NCBI GenBank assembly: GCA_033398695.1
Contig: CM065815.1
Span: 11,128,501-11,192,500 of the forward strand
Length of the DNA stretch: 64,000 nucleotides
Direction: 5' to 3'
From: Orobanche coerulescens
Taxonomy: Eukaryota; Streptophyta; Magnoliopsida; Lamiales; Orobanchaceae
The translations under genes were made by a program, and so were the position numbers. Shown piece after piece: positions 11,658-21,254 of the stretch (positions within the stretch are counted from its first letter, which is position 1; every line of letters begins with the position of its first letter). The notes below the pieces were generated by a model. It was given only the letters and a program-made list of their open reading frames with translations. It did no database searches and had not been told where the DNA came from.

Positions 11658-14463
11658 TGTAATACCCGAGATTTCTGTTTCTGGTTACTTCGAATTATTT
11701 TTCGGTTGTGCCAGTTATTTTGTTTCTTTGATGATTATTCGGGATTTTCCCTATGTTGGGTACCACGCTGTGGCGTTGGTCGGGTACGACTTGTTGTTGT
11801 GTAAGTCGTGCAGATCGTGTGTATGCATGTGTGACATGGCATATTGTTTTCCGTTGTCGTTTTGTCTCTTCGAGGGCCTCGTAAGCCCTTGTTTCCGTTA
11901 CCTTTTGAGTTGGTTATATCCTGGGTGCCTTTGGGGCCGTGTCAGGCTCGATATTGGCCTCCTATTGTAGCACACGAGCAGGCCACACGAGCACGTGGTC
12001 GTGCGTGGCGCTCGTGCGCAATCCAGCGCTCGGCAGTGAGCTCCAGGGACGCACGAGCAGCTACTCGTGTGCGTTGCTCGTGCGTGGTGTCAGTAGCTGG
12101 GCAGTGGCCTAGCGCACGACCAAACGCATGAGCACTTGGTCATGTGTGATGGTCGTGCGTCGCTGATGTATTTAAGGGGAGAGACGGGTTTTTCACCCCA
12201 TTTCCTCCCCTTCTTCTCTTCTCCTCGCGGCTGTCGGGCGGGTGAGACTAGGGTTCGAGTTCTTGGTCGATTCTACTCAATTCCAAGGTGTTTTGGATAT
12301 CTCTAGGTGATTGTAATATCATCTAATCCCTTGTTCTTTGTCGGATTGAGGTAATTCTTGATTTTTCTTTGAGTTGACTTTTCTTGGAAATTTGTTCTTG
12401 ATTTCAATCCTACTCCGATTTTGATGAATCGGTTGGTGTAGTATGATGTTATTAATCGTGTTCTATGGATTGTATATCCGTATCCCGAGTTTGTTTAACT
12501 CGATTGACGATTCGAGTGTTCTTGGGAATTATTGAACATTTAATGTTCGATTAAATGTCCCAATGAGTTTTCCTTCGATAGTTTGGTGGTATTTCCGTTG
12601 TTTTTGACCTTGATTCTCATTGTAATCGTATCTTCGTTGCTTTTATTGTTCCTTCCGGAGGATTATAGGTGCTCGAGGATTCCGAGTTGAATCCCATTTG
12701 GCGATTGATATTTCGTGTGGTGCTATTCTCGTAGTACTCGTGGTGCTATCGCGTTCTTGATAGTGTTCTGGGGTTCGGGGCTGTTCGACCACATCCCACC
12801 CGTCGTCTCGTTGCGATCGTGGTTTTGAGGCAAGTACCTTGTCCATACATTTCTTGTTTTGTGGATATGATGATCGGTGATCGTCTAAATGTGTTTGTTT
12901 GGTTGTTTGAAATAAACTTTCAAAAGATTCGGCTAGCCTCGTTAAAGGCTCTCTTTCAAAACTGTGGGTATTTTGATGTGTTTCGTAAACGATTATGTGA
13001 ATCATATGGATATGGTTGGTGTTGATGTGGCACTTGATAATGCGTGTGTATGTATATTACTTGTTTCCGTCGCGTTGTGGTTTGACGTGGTGTTTTGCTA
13101 AGTGTTTGATGCCTCTGGTTGAATTTTTTGCATATCCTTGGTGTGGATATGGTCGAAGGTCTACGGTGACACATGGCATGTGATCATGTGGTCAGGATGC
13201 AACAAGTGATTGATCCAACTGTGAGAGCCTACGATAATCTACGGTGACACATGGCTTGTGATCATGTGGTCAGGATGCAACAAGTGATTGATCCAACTGT
13301 GAGAGCCTACGATAATATACGGTGACACATGGCTTGTGATCATGTGGTCAGGATGCAACAAGTGATTGATCCAACTGTGAGTTGATAAGACCTGCGGTGA
13401 CATATGGCATGCGATCATATGGTCAGGAGACAACAAGTGATCAACCTTGAGATGCCGTAACAAGTGTTCACGCTGATGTGTTTATGATTTGTGAATGTGT
13501 TTCGCTAGCCAGCTCGGGAGGATCCTTAGAGGCCTCGAGTGGGATTTGTGGCTTTGTCCCGGTCCTAGGCGATGCCTGTGCGTGATTTGTTTATGATATG
13601 GCCACCTCGGGAGGATCCGTCGAGGCCTCGAGGGAATCTATGACTTCACGATGGATTCATGAGTTGGTGTTGTATTTGTGTGACCCAGATTTGCGTGTCT
13701 TGGGTGGTTATGTTGTGTTGATTTTATGTCCGTCGAGGACACATGACGTGGGTTTTAACCCTGTGAATTGTCGTTGGTTTTATTTGTGAAAACAAAACCT
13801 TTGGGTTGTGACCCCCATTGATTTTTGGAAAGAGTAGGATTTGATAATCCTAAATTGTTTTCTATTAAAACTCCCGGTGGCGTATCACACCATTTTGTAA
13901 ATTGTCTCTTGAAGTGTGATCTTTCGATTTTGGAATATTTTACCCAAACTCTTACCTCGGGAAGTACTTGTTGTTACGTTTGAATCTTTGAGGATTCCTG
14001 GTCATTATTATTCTTGGAACTTGAATTGTATGACTCGTATTTTGCACTTTGTACTTGCAGTAGCAAAATAGTGGAATTTTGCTAACCCCCGAGTAATCGG
14101 GGGGTGGATGTCTGTATTTGCATTCAGGTTTTGGGAGCGTAACACAGGGTCGGCATGAAGGATGATGAAATATGATCGATACTAATCATATGAGGTCACG
14201 TACGTTGTTGTACTGGTTCAGTTGTACTTTATTTCCGCTGCAGTATTCCTTCCAAGTTGTACGGGAATGTGTTGTATTCGACCCCTGCGTGGGCATGTAT
14301 TGAGATTGAGTTGTATGTTTTTATCGAAAGACCAAATCGGTCTACTGAGTCATTTTAGCCTTAAAGGCATTGTTGAGATGTTCGATGTTGTTACCAGCCT
14401 GGTAGATCCTTGAGGAAGGTTTCTACGGCGTGTAATATCTCTGAATGGATTGGGGGTGTTACA
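11658..14463 (+). repeat. 3' LTR of Tekay-like element 1 (about 2.8 kb)
   Basis: Begins TGTAATACCCGAG right after the purine tract and ends GGGGGTGTTACA, matching the TGTAATATCC...GTGTTACA ends of the second chromovirus. A TATA-like TATTTAAGG is at about 12168, downstream of a dense CACGAGC/GCTCGTGCG motif cluster (about 11972-12160). A 78-bp tandem repeat lies at 13161-13455. Confidence 0.8.
13161..13455 (+). repeat. Minisatellite, about 4 x 78 bp, inside the LTR
   Basis: Units start at 13161, 13239, 13317 and about 13392 with (C/A)T(A/G)CGGTGACA. Each unit contains ATCATGTGGTCAGGATGCAA. The first three are nearly identical; the fourth is diverged and about 3 bp shorter. Units are contiguous with no unique spacers, so it is not a CRISPR array. 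Confidence 0.9.
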
Positions 14464-15228
14464 GATAACGTACGTAAAGAAGACCACAGAAGTTACTGGA
14501 CTGATTTACATGGAGCATAACGTACGTAACGAAGAAGCGTTAACGTATGTAAGAAGGCTAACGTACGTAATGGACTACAGATAACGTATGTAATACATGA
14601 TGCAGACGGCTAGTTGAGAGAATTTGCCTATAAATACCAAATCATTTGGTATCATTCAATACAACAACTCCAAGCAAATCACATATTGATCAGATATCAT
14701 TATATACATTATTGTTGTTGTAATTGTGCTTAATTGATAGTGCTTGAGTGTTCATACACGAAACCATACACGAGAGGAAAGATACGGATTGTAGACTGAT
14801 TCAGTGTTATTAGGATCGTTGATCCGGCACTATTAGAATCATATCTAAATCCAATAGAGGTTTGTCTAGGACCAATAGAAAGCTAGATAGGTTGCTTCAT
14901 TGTCCGATAGAAAAGAAAAACGGTTTATCTTGGACCGACATAAAGACAAGAGTATAATGGTTTATCTCGGACCGATAGAAGATGAGATTGTAGCGGTTTA
15001 CCTTGGACCGATAGAAGACAAGACGTAAAAGGTTCATCTTGAGCCTATAGAAAAAGATACGAAGAGGGGACGTAGGCTTCGTTAATAGCCGAACCCCTCG
15101 AACAAATTCTTGTGTCATTTTATTTCCATCTTGTTTGTTACTCCAATTATCTGCTTCCGCACGAAATGAGTTCATTACTCTTCTCACCACTATTCAACCC
15201 CCCTTCTAGTGGCAGTACCAATCCAACA
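14464..15228 (+). repeat. SIRE-like LTR A (5'-truncated)
   Basis: Matches LTRs B and C from their GATAACGTACGTAAAGAAG segment onward, with TATA-like CCTATAAATA near 14630 and an ATCCAACA end. The first roughly 450 bp present in B and C are missing at the junction with the Tekay LTR end (GTTACA, 14463). Confidence 0.85.
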
Positions 15229-15230
15229 AT

Positions 15231-15242
15231 TGGTATCAGAGA
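15231..15242 (+). other. Primer binding site, copy A (initiator tRNA-Met)
   Basis: TGGTATCAGAGA starts 2 bases after the LTR end. It is complementary to the initiator tRNA-Met 3' end except for its last base (the intact copy B reads TGGTATCAGAGC at 28997-29008). Confidence 0.85.
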
Positions 15243-16527
15243 GGGTATCCATAAAAATCGCCTTACATCCGAGTATATAAGAAGATCAAATGGTGTTCCA
15301 ATTTGCACCTGTCGAAGGCCTTGTTTTCAATCGACCTTCATTCTTTGATGGATCAAACTTCATGACGTGGAAGAAGAAAATGTCTCTTTTCATCTGAGCC
15401 TACGACATCGAGCTTTGGAAAGTTATTTGCCTAGGTCCGAAAATTCCTACAAAACCGGACGACTCTCTAAAAAGCTTCGAAGATTATAATGATGAAGATT
15501 GGAAGAACGACCACTATAATTGCAAAGCAACACCATTATTATATTGTGCTTTAAATTCGGAAGAACACAACCGGGTATCCTTGTGCGAAAGTGCCAAATA
15601 AATTTGGAAAATACTTGAGGTAACTCATGAAGGAACATCACAAGTGAAGGAGACGAAGATCAATATGCTCCTTCATGAATACGAGCAATTTATGATGAAA
15701 AGTGTCGAGTCCATAACGAACATGCTCGACCGATTTTCGGTCATTACTAATAGATTAGCTTGTTTTGGGAAACCATTAACAAGTAGTGAAAAAGTTAGGA
15801 AAATCCTACGATCACTACCTATTGAATGGGAAGGGACAGTTACGACGATTATGGAATCAAAAGATTTAAATAATCTTAATTTTAGTGCTCTCGGTGGTTC
15901 ACTAGTAAACTACGAGATAGTTCTTAAATCTCGGAACGCCAAGCCAAAACTGAAAAAAAGAACCATAGCTATGAAAGCTAAGATCTCGAAGAAAGAAGAA
16001 ATCTCTAATATCCGTACTTTCTATTTTTGGTAATTCCTATTTTTGGTGCATGTTCATTTCGGACGACTCCTTGTTACGGTTTTGGAATTGTGAATCTATT
16101 TTTTCTTGGAGTTTTTCCATTTGGACGAGTTTCAGACATGTTTTTATGTATTTTCGTCTTGAGTTATATTTTGTCGCATATACGTTCGATTCTCGTAAAA
16201 CTCGTTCGATTTCATTATTTCTCTGTTTCCACGAGTTCGTATGGTTAAGTTACTCATGTTGTGAGTTTCAAATTGTTAATCCGACGTTGTATCGTGATTT
16301 TCGGATGTTTGGGTCGTTTTGTAATTTCCTATAAGTTTATGGAATTTTATCTCCCTTGTCGTATTTCAAACCTCCCAGTAGTCGGAATCGTACATTCGAT
16401 TGAGAGATTGTGCTTGCAGGTTTTTGTTTGCTTGTCATGTCTCATTATTCGCTGGTATTTGTCAAGCTTCGTGCCTTTCGAGTCGGGTATAGTCAGACCG
16501 AGTTTCCTAACTGTACTCTGTGTAGGA

Positions 16528-16832
16528 ACAGTTAGCACACGCTAACGTTTTTCCGCAGCGTGCGCTATGAGGGTAAAACTAGCACACACTAGACTTACAT
16601 TTTGCGTACGCTAATACATCTGGGCAGAATAACCTGGAAATGGACAGAAGGTTCAGCATTTCTGAACTTAACCAAGTAGCGTACGCTAATTGAGTGTTAA
16701 CGTACGCTAATTGCTAACCTTAGCGTACGCTAAGCTTGTTTCTACATACGCTAACGGGAGGGCAGAAGTCTTTGACTGCATTCTGCACCCCGATAGCGCA
16801 CGCTAATCTTTGTGCATAGCGTGCTTTAAGCC
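16528..16832 (+). promoter_or_regulatory. Palindrome array in chromovirus U3, TTAGCGTACGCTAA consensus
   Basis: About ten full or half copies of TTAGCGTACGCTAA occur in roughly 300 bp just upstream of the TATA-like box, such as TTAGCGTACGCTAAG and GTAGCGTACGCTAATT. The 3' LTR has the same array at 24812-25112. The self-complementary core could bind dimeric transcription factors; the role is inferred from position only. Confidence 0.7.
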
Positions 16833-17464
16833 TGTCTCATATAAATAGGACAGCAAGAGCCCAACTTCGTCATTTTCCATCCTTACTTCTTCTCTTCAGC
16901 TTTGAGCGATTCCAGACGAGGGTTAGAGCCGATTTCAATCAAATATTATCATCCACTAACATCCTTGCATTCTTTGTGCGAATTCTTCAAGTTCTTAACA
17001 TCTTACGCCACCCGAATCAAGGTAAGAATCCCTAAAACCCTTGTTTTGAGATTTTGGGAAATTTTGGGGATTTCTTGTGATTTGACTCTTTTAATCCGAA
17101 TTATCATAGATTATTTCTAGAATTCAATTGTATACTTGTAATCCTTCGTTTTTCCTTGAGGATTTGTAAATTAAATTCCGATTTTCCATTATTCATCAAT
17201 ATACTCGAGGATACCCTAGTAGTGTTCGACGAATTGTCCCATCGGGTAGAACTAGGATGAATTCCGACGTTTTCACAATATTGAGATTAGTTGTATATCG
17301 TTATTGTGTTAGGAACGGATTTATGAAGATTATTCGAACCTAAACCTTTCTTTTCATCGTTTCCTTCACGTCGTGTTATTCAAGGCAAGTATATGTATTA
17401 CATTCCGTTATGTGTGTACGATTTTGATGCGAATGATGTAAATTGTGTCGTTGTATGGATGTTG

Positions 17465-17700
17465 TTTTCATTCTTCGACCCGGATATGGCATGTTGGGCC
17501 CCTGGGGGCCGATACTAATGGGTACGGCCACGGAAGTGGACTTGGGTGCGTGTGTTGTTGTTCTTCCACCCGGGGATGGTTCGATGGGACCTCTGGGGGT
17601 CGATACTAATCGGTACGGACGTGAAAGTGGTTTCTCACTCGGGGATGGTCCGACGGGGCCTCTGGGGGTCGATACTAATGGGTATGGCCGCAGGTTACCA
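17465..17700 (+). repeat. LTR minisatellite, 3 units (5' LTR)
   Basis: About 80-bp units share CGGGGATGGT and CTCTGGGGGTCGATACTAAT. Three units are present here, versus two in the 3' LTR (about 25752-25915). This accounts for most of the length difference between the two LTRs. Confidence 0.85.
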
Positions 17701-18263
17701 AGTGTGGATAGTTGTGAGGTTGAAACATGTTGATACAATATTTGATGTAAATGTGATATTCCAGAATATTGATTACAACTGTTCTTCCTAAAGTGGATTT
17801 TCTGTGTCAATTCGTGTATGCATATAATGTAGTGTAATTATGCACTTGCACTAGCTATTCGAATGTTAACCACTTAAATGGGGGAAATGCGTCTTATGCA
17901 TTTAAGGTATCGGGAGAGATGAGGAGCTGGCACGGGATATGCACACAAAGGATGGCCCATCATGATGATGAGGCTCGAGTCTATGTTTTATGTTTTGTCA
18001 TTGTATCTACTTGGGTGTTGGATTTAGACTGATTACTTTTAAACTCGGTTAAAGTCCCCTGCGTGGGCAATGAACTTGTTTTTGACTTATCCTTCATGTA
18101 TTTCGATTAAAATATTTTGGCCGAGGCCACAGCCCTATTTTACTATGATAAATGTGTCTTATGGGATTCAGTTGTGGATTATGTGTCATATGTTAGCCTA
18201 GTAGACCTTATGAGAGTTCTACGGCGTGTAACGTCCCTTACGTGATTTGGAGTGTTACATTTA

Positions 18264-18275
18264 TGGTATCAGAGC
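18264..18275 (+). other. Chromovirus primer binding site (tRNA-Met)
   Basis: TGGTATCAGAGC starts 4 bases after the 5' LTR end and is fully complementary to the initiator tRNA-Met 3' end. Confidence 0.95.
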
Positions 18276-18494
18276 CTTAGGTTATGAATGTCTAGGCTGT
18301 TGGTTAATTTTGGGTCTATCAGTCATGTCGTTAGAGTCAGTTGTTGAGCATAATATCATCGTGCTACCAACTCTTCGTGCGATCCGTGGCTGTAAGTCTC
18401 CTCGAACTCTTATGTTTCTGTAATTCATTTCTCTTGTGTAAATTGGAATTATGAGTAGTTGTACCAACTTTGTAAACTGTGAATTTCTCTGATC

Positions 18495-20237
18495 TTGTTC
18501 TCTTCAATTCTTTTCTTCAGTATGTTGAGAGGTCGCGGTAGACCAGCTAGGGGACGCGGCCGAGGCCGTGGTCGTGGTGCAGATAGTGAGGAAGCTCCGC
18601 TTTCTCAGTCCTCTGCAGATTCGACCTCTCATTCAGTGCCGAACACTCTACCTCTGAGTTCTGACGGGCAGCAGAATTTGTCAGCCAGTCAGGATCAGCC
18701 GTCGGGTAGTAATGCCAACATAGGAGCTACTGCTATGCTTCAGCAGTTGGTAGCTCAGCTTGCCCAGATAGCTCAGGGTGGACGCCAGAATCTGCCCCCG
18801 ACTCCTGAAGATAAAGCTAGTAAATGGCTTCAGAAGGTGACTAAGATGCACCCCCCTCATTTCACTGGTTCTACTGACTCCCTCGGTTGGGAGAATTGGC
18901 TTTTTCAGTTGGGTAGGACTTTTGATGCCATAACTTGTCCCGATGATAGGAGGGTACATATTGCTCAGTACCTCCTGGATAAGGAAGCTACGGAATGGTG
19001 GGAGGTTGTGGCGCCCAGAGACCGCCTAGCCACTTGGGAGGAATTTAAGACTACTATGAAAGCAGAATATTGTCCACCACCAGTCAAGGAGTGCATGATT
19101 GTGGAATTCCTTACTGCTACACCTCAGGATGTGCCGATTTCTCAGGCCATCATCACTTATAATCAGCAGTTGGGATTTGTGAAAGATCAGGTGAGAACCA
19201 AGGCTGATAGAATCCATTATTTCAATATGCGCATGAAGCCACATATCAGGCAGAGTATGGAACCGCTCATGTGTGCCACCTTGAAGGAATATCAAGATCG
19301 CGCCCTAGCGATTGAGATGGTTGTCCTGGAATCAGAGTCGGGTTCCGAGGCTAAGAAGCAGAAGACTACTGGTAGTTTCTCAGCCAGTAAGGATGGGCGG
19401 TTTTCGAGGTCTCAGTCTGCTCTGGTATCTGGGAAGAAGCCGTTTCACCAGGCTGGAGGGTCTCAGAGTAACCGTTCAGTCCAGTCCCATACACCTGGCG
19501 GTATAGTTTGTTTTAATTGCAGTCAGTATGAGCATGTGATGAAGGATTGCCCATTTCCGTTAGTTACTTGCTTTACTTGCGGACAGACCGGGCATCAGGC
19601 AGTTCATTGCGAGAGGGCCACCAGGGCTGCTAGAGCTCCGACTACCACTACCGTTCAGAAGGAGAACAATACTCCAGTTACTCATGTTACTCAGAGTTCG
19701 GGCCGTGGTAGGGGTCGGGGTCAGCCGGATCGCCATGCGGCATCGAGTTTGGGCTCAGTTCACCCCCGATTATATAAGATGAGATGTACAGAGGAGACAG
19801 ACGCTCATGTGGTGACAGATACCACTCAGATCCTTTATCATCCAGTTTCGGTGCTTTTTGATTCGGGTGCTACTCACTCTTTTATTGCTTCGGATTGTAT
19901 GTGTCGTATCAGTATTCACTGCTTGTTTGAGTGTGAACCGTTCGTAGTGGGTATGTCTAGTGGGGATCGTATGGTTAGGAACCGGGAAGTTAGAGATTGC
20001 CAAGTGAGGATCGGGAGCTGGGATTGGCCCTCGAACCTCATTGTTGTAGACCTTAAGGGTGAGGATTTGATCCTCGGGGACGATTGGTTGGATCGTTACG
20101 GTGCCATCATGAACTATCGGACTCATACTATCTCGATAGTGGCTGAGGATGGCGGGCATACACTTGTTGGTTGTAAGACGGGTAGATCAGGTAATGTGAA
20201 TAAAGATCGAGTGGTATACTCATGTATAATATATTAA
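18495..20237 (+). CDS. gag: Chromovirus gag-protease ORF (580 codons, open)
   Basis: Open frame from 18495; the likelier start is the ATG at 18522, after which comes an Arg/Gly-rich N-terminus. It contains a retrotransposon gag domain (about residues 105-275, with GWENWLFQLGRTFD and IAQYLLDKEATEWW). Two CCHC zinc knuckles follow at about 339-352 (CFNCSQYEHVMKDC) and 359-372 (CFTCGQTGHQAVHC). An aspartic protease with the catalytic FDSGATHSF motif lies at about 455. After about residue 565 the frame runs into the foreign insertion, so the last codons are not element-derived. This is the only long intact frame left in the element. Confidence 0.88.
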   Translation: MFSSILFFSMLRGRGRPARGRGRGRGRGADSEEAPLSQSSADSTSHSVPNTLPLSSDGQQNLSASQDQPSGSNANIGATAMLQQLVAQLAQIAQGGRQNLPPTPEDKASKWLQKVTKMHPPHFTGSTDSLGWENWLFQLGRTFDAITCPDDRRVHIAQYLLDKEATEWWEVVAPRDRLATWEEFKTTMKAEYCPPPVKECMIVEFLTATPQDVPISQAIITYNQQLGFVKDQVRTKADRIHYFNMRMKPHIRQSMEPLMCATLKEYQDRALAIEMVVLESESGSEAKKQKTTGSFSASKDGRFSRSQSALVSGKKPFHQAGGSQSNRSVQSHTPGGIVCFNCSQYEHVMKDCPFPLVTCFTCGQTGHQAVHCERATRAARAPTTTTVQKENNTPVTHVTQSSGRGRGRGQPDRHAASSLGSVHPRLYKMRCTEETDAHVVTDTTQILYHPVSVLFDSGATHSFIASDCMCRISIHCLFECEPFVVGMSSGDRMVRNREVRDCQVRIGSWDWPSNLIVVDLKGEDLILGDDWLDRYGAIMNYRTHTISIVAEDGGHTLVGCKTGRSGNVNKDRVVYSCIIY

Positions 20238-21250
20238 TTAATTAAAAGCTGTCAGTAGCTTAAATTAATTAATGGACATGGAATATCTTAAACAAGGGAA
20301 ATTATTAATTCAAAAAGGAGCCCAATTTCATAATTTGAGATTTTGGTAGGAAGTGCAATATTAACTTATTAGTGGACTAAGTTGATATTAATAGAGTCTT
20401 AATATTATGAAGAGTCCTAATATGGGAAGAAGATATCTATTAAGAGTCCTTACCATATCCTCCTTAAGGTCCCTAGAGTAGCCCAAAACACCTATAAATA
20501 TGGAGCATGGGTTGGCCGATTTTCAATAGATTATTGCTCAAGAATTTTGATTTTTTTCTCTTTGTGTTTAATTGTGGATCTTGACTTGTGTCTTGGATTC
20601 CACAATTTAGCTAACACAATATTTTTCTAAAATACATAAATATTCAGAAAAATAGAGAGGAAAAACTTGTAAGGAATTTCTTGGAAATATAGTGGTTCGG
20701 CCGATTCCCCTTGCAGTCCAAGTTTAGTCCGGTAGATTGTTGCCCACACGACATTCGGACGTAGGCGGGATATACTCTAGAAGATCTTGAGGTAGAAATA
20801 CAAGAAGATCGGAGAGGAACACGAAGAGGACATAAATCGATCAAAAGGGGATTTCCTACCACTTCGCGTCAAAAGTAAAAATTACCGACTCCCATGCGTA
20901 AATATGTTTATTTAATTATTTATTAATCTGTTTAGTTAATTAGTTGACAAGCCTGAATAATCTGGTTTTTCTGTTGGTTAGTTTATAAAACCTTTTATTA
21001 AATTATTCCCACCAACTTGCTTCCGCTGCATTTTATATTCCAACATATGTAGCATATGTCAACATGTCATATTCACCTATACCTATCATCATTCAAATGC
21101 TTAGTTACAAGTGTAACAGTATGCATTTTGTTAACTAGATTGTGTTAACAATGAAAAACCTTTATCGTCCATATGTTCATGTGCCAAAGTACGTTACCAC
21201 AACGCATTATGACGGGTTATAAATGATGAATATGACATGCGCTTTCACTC
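20225..21250 (+). mobile_element. Foreign LTR-like block inside chromovirus pol
   Basis: About 1 kb separates the protease from the reverse transcriptase and matches neither. It is AT-rich, with TATA-like CCTATAAATA at about 20492 and an LTR-like end GCTTCCGCTGC...ATTCCAACA (about 21016-21044) typical of copia LTR ends. It therefore looks like a solo copia LTR plus flanking DNA. A clear 5' boundary and target duplication could not be found. Pol homology resumes around 21255. Confidence 0.55.
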
Positions 21251-21254
21251 ATAG

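Larger units (their letters stand above)
10380..14463 (+). mobile_element. Tekay-like Ty3/gypsy remnant: gag, non-coding spacer, 3' LTR, no pol
   Basis: A decayed gag (10380-11240) is followed by about 380 bp of GT-rich non-coding DNA, then a stem-loop AAGTTTCGGGACGAAACTT (about 11621-11639), a purine tract (AAGGAGGGTAG) and a TG...CA LTR. No protease, reverse transcriptase or integrase homology appears between gag and LTR. It is either an internally deleted element or a gag-only non-autonomous type. The 5' LTR and gag start are missing; the break abuts the uL5c upstream region. Confidence 0.8.
16004..18259 (+). repeat. Chromovirus 5' LTR
   Basis: Begins TCTAATATCC where the 3' LTR has TGTAATATCC, so the terminal TG has mutated to TC. 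Ends GAGTGTTACA. Carries a palindrome array (16528-16832), TATA-like ATATAAATAGG at about 16840, and three minisatellite units (17465-17700). Confidence 0.9.

Noticed and set aside
11844..12131. Plus-strand frame in the Tekay-like LTR
   Set aside because: GC-rich U3 motif cluster; no homology and no expectation of coding in an LTR.
13161..13455. Regular repeats that could be mistaken for a CRISPR array
   Set aside because: Units are contiguous 78-bp copies without variable spacers, inside a plant retrotransposon LTR.
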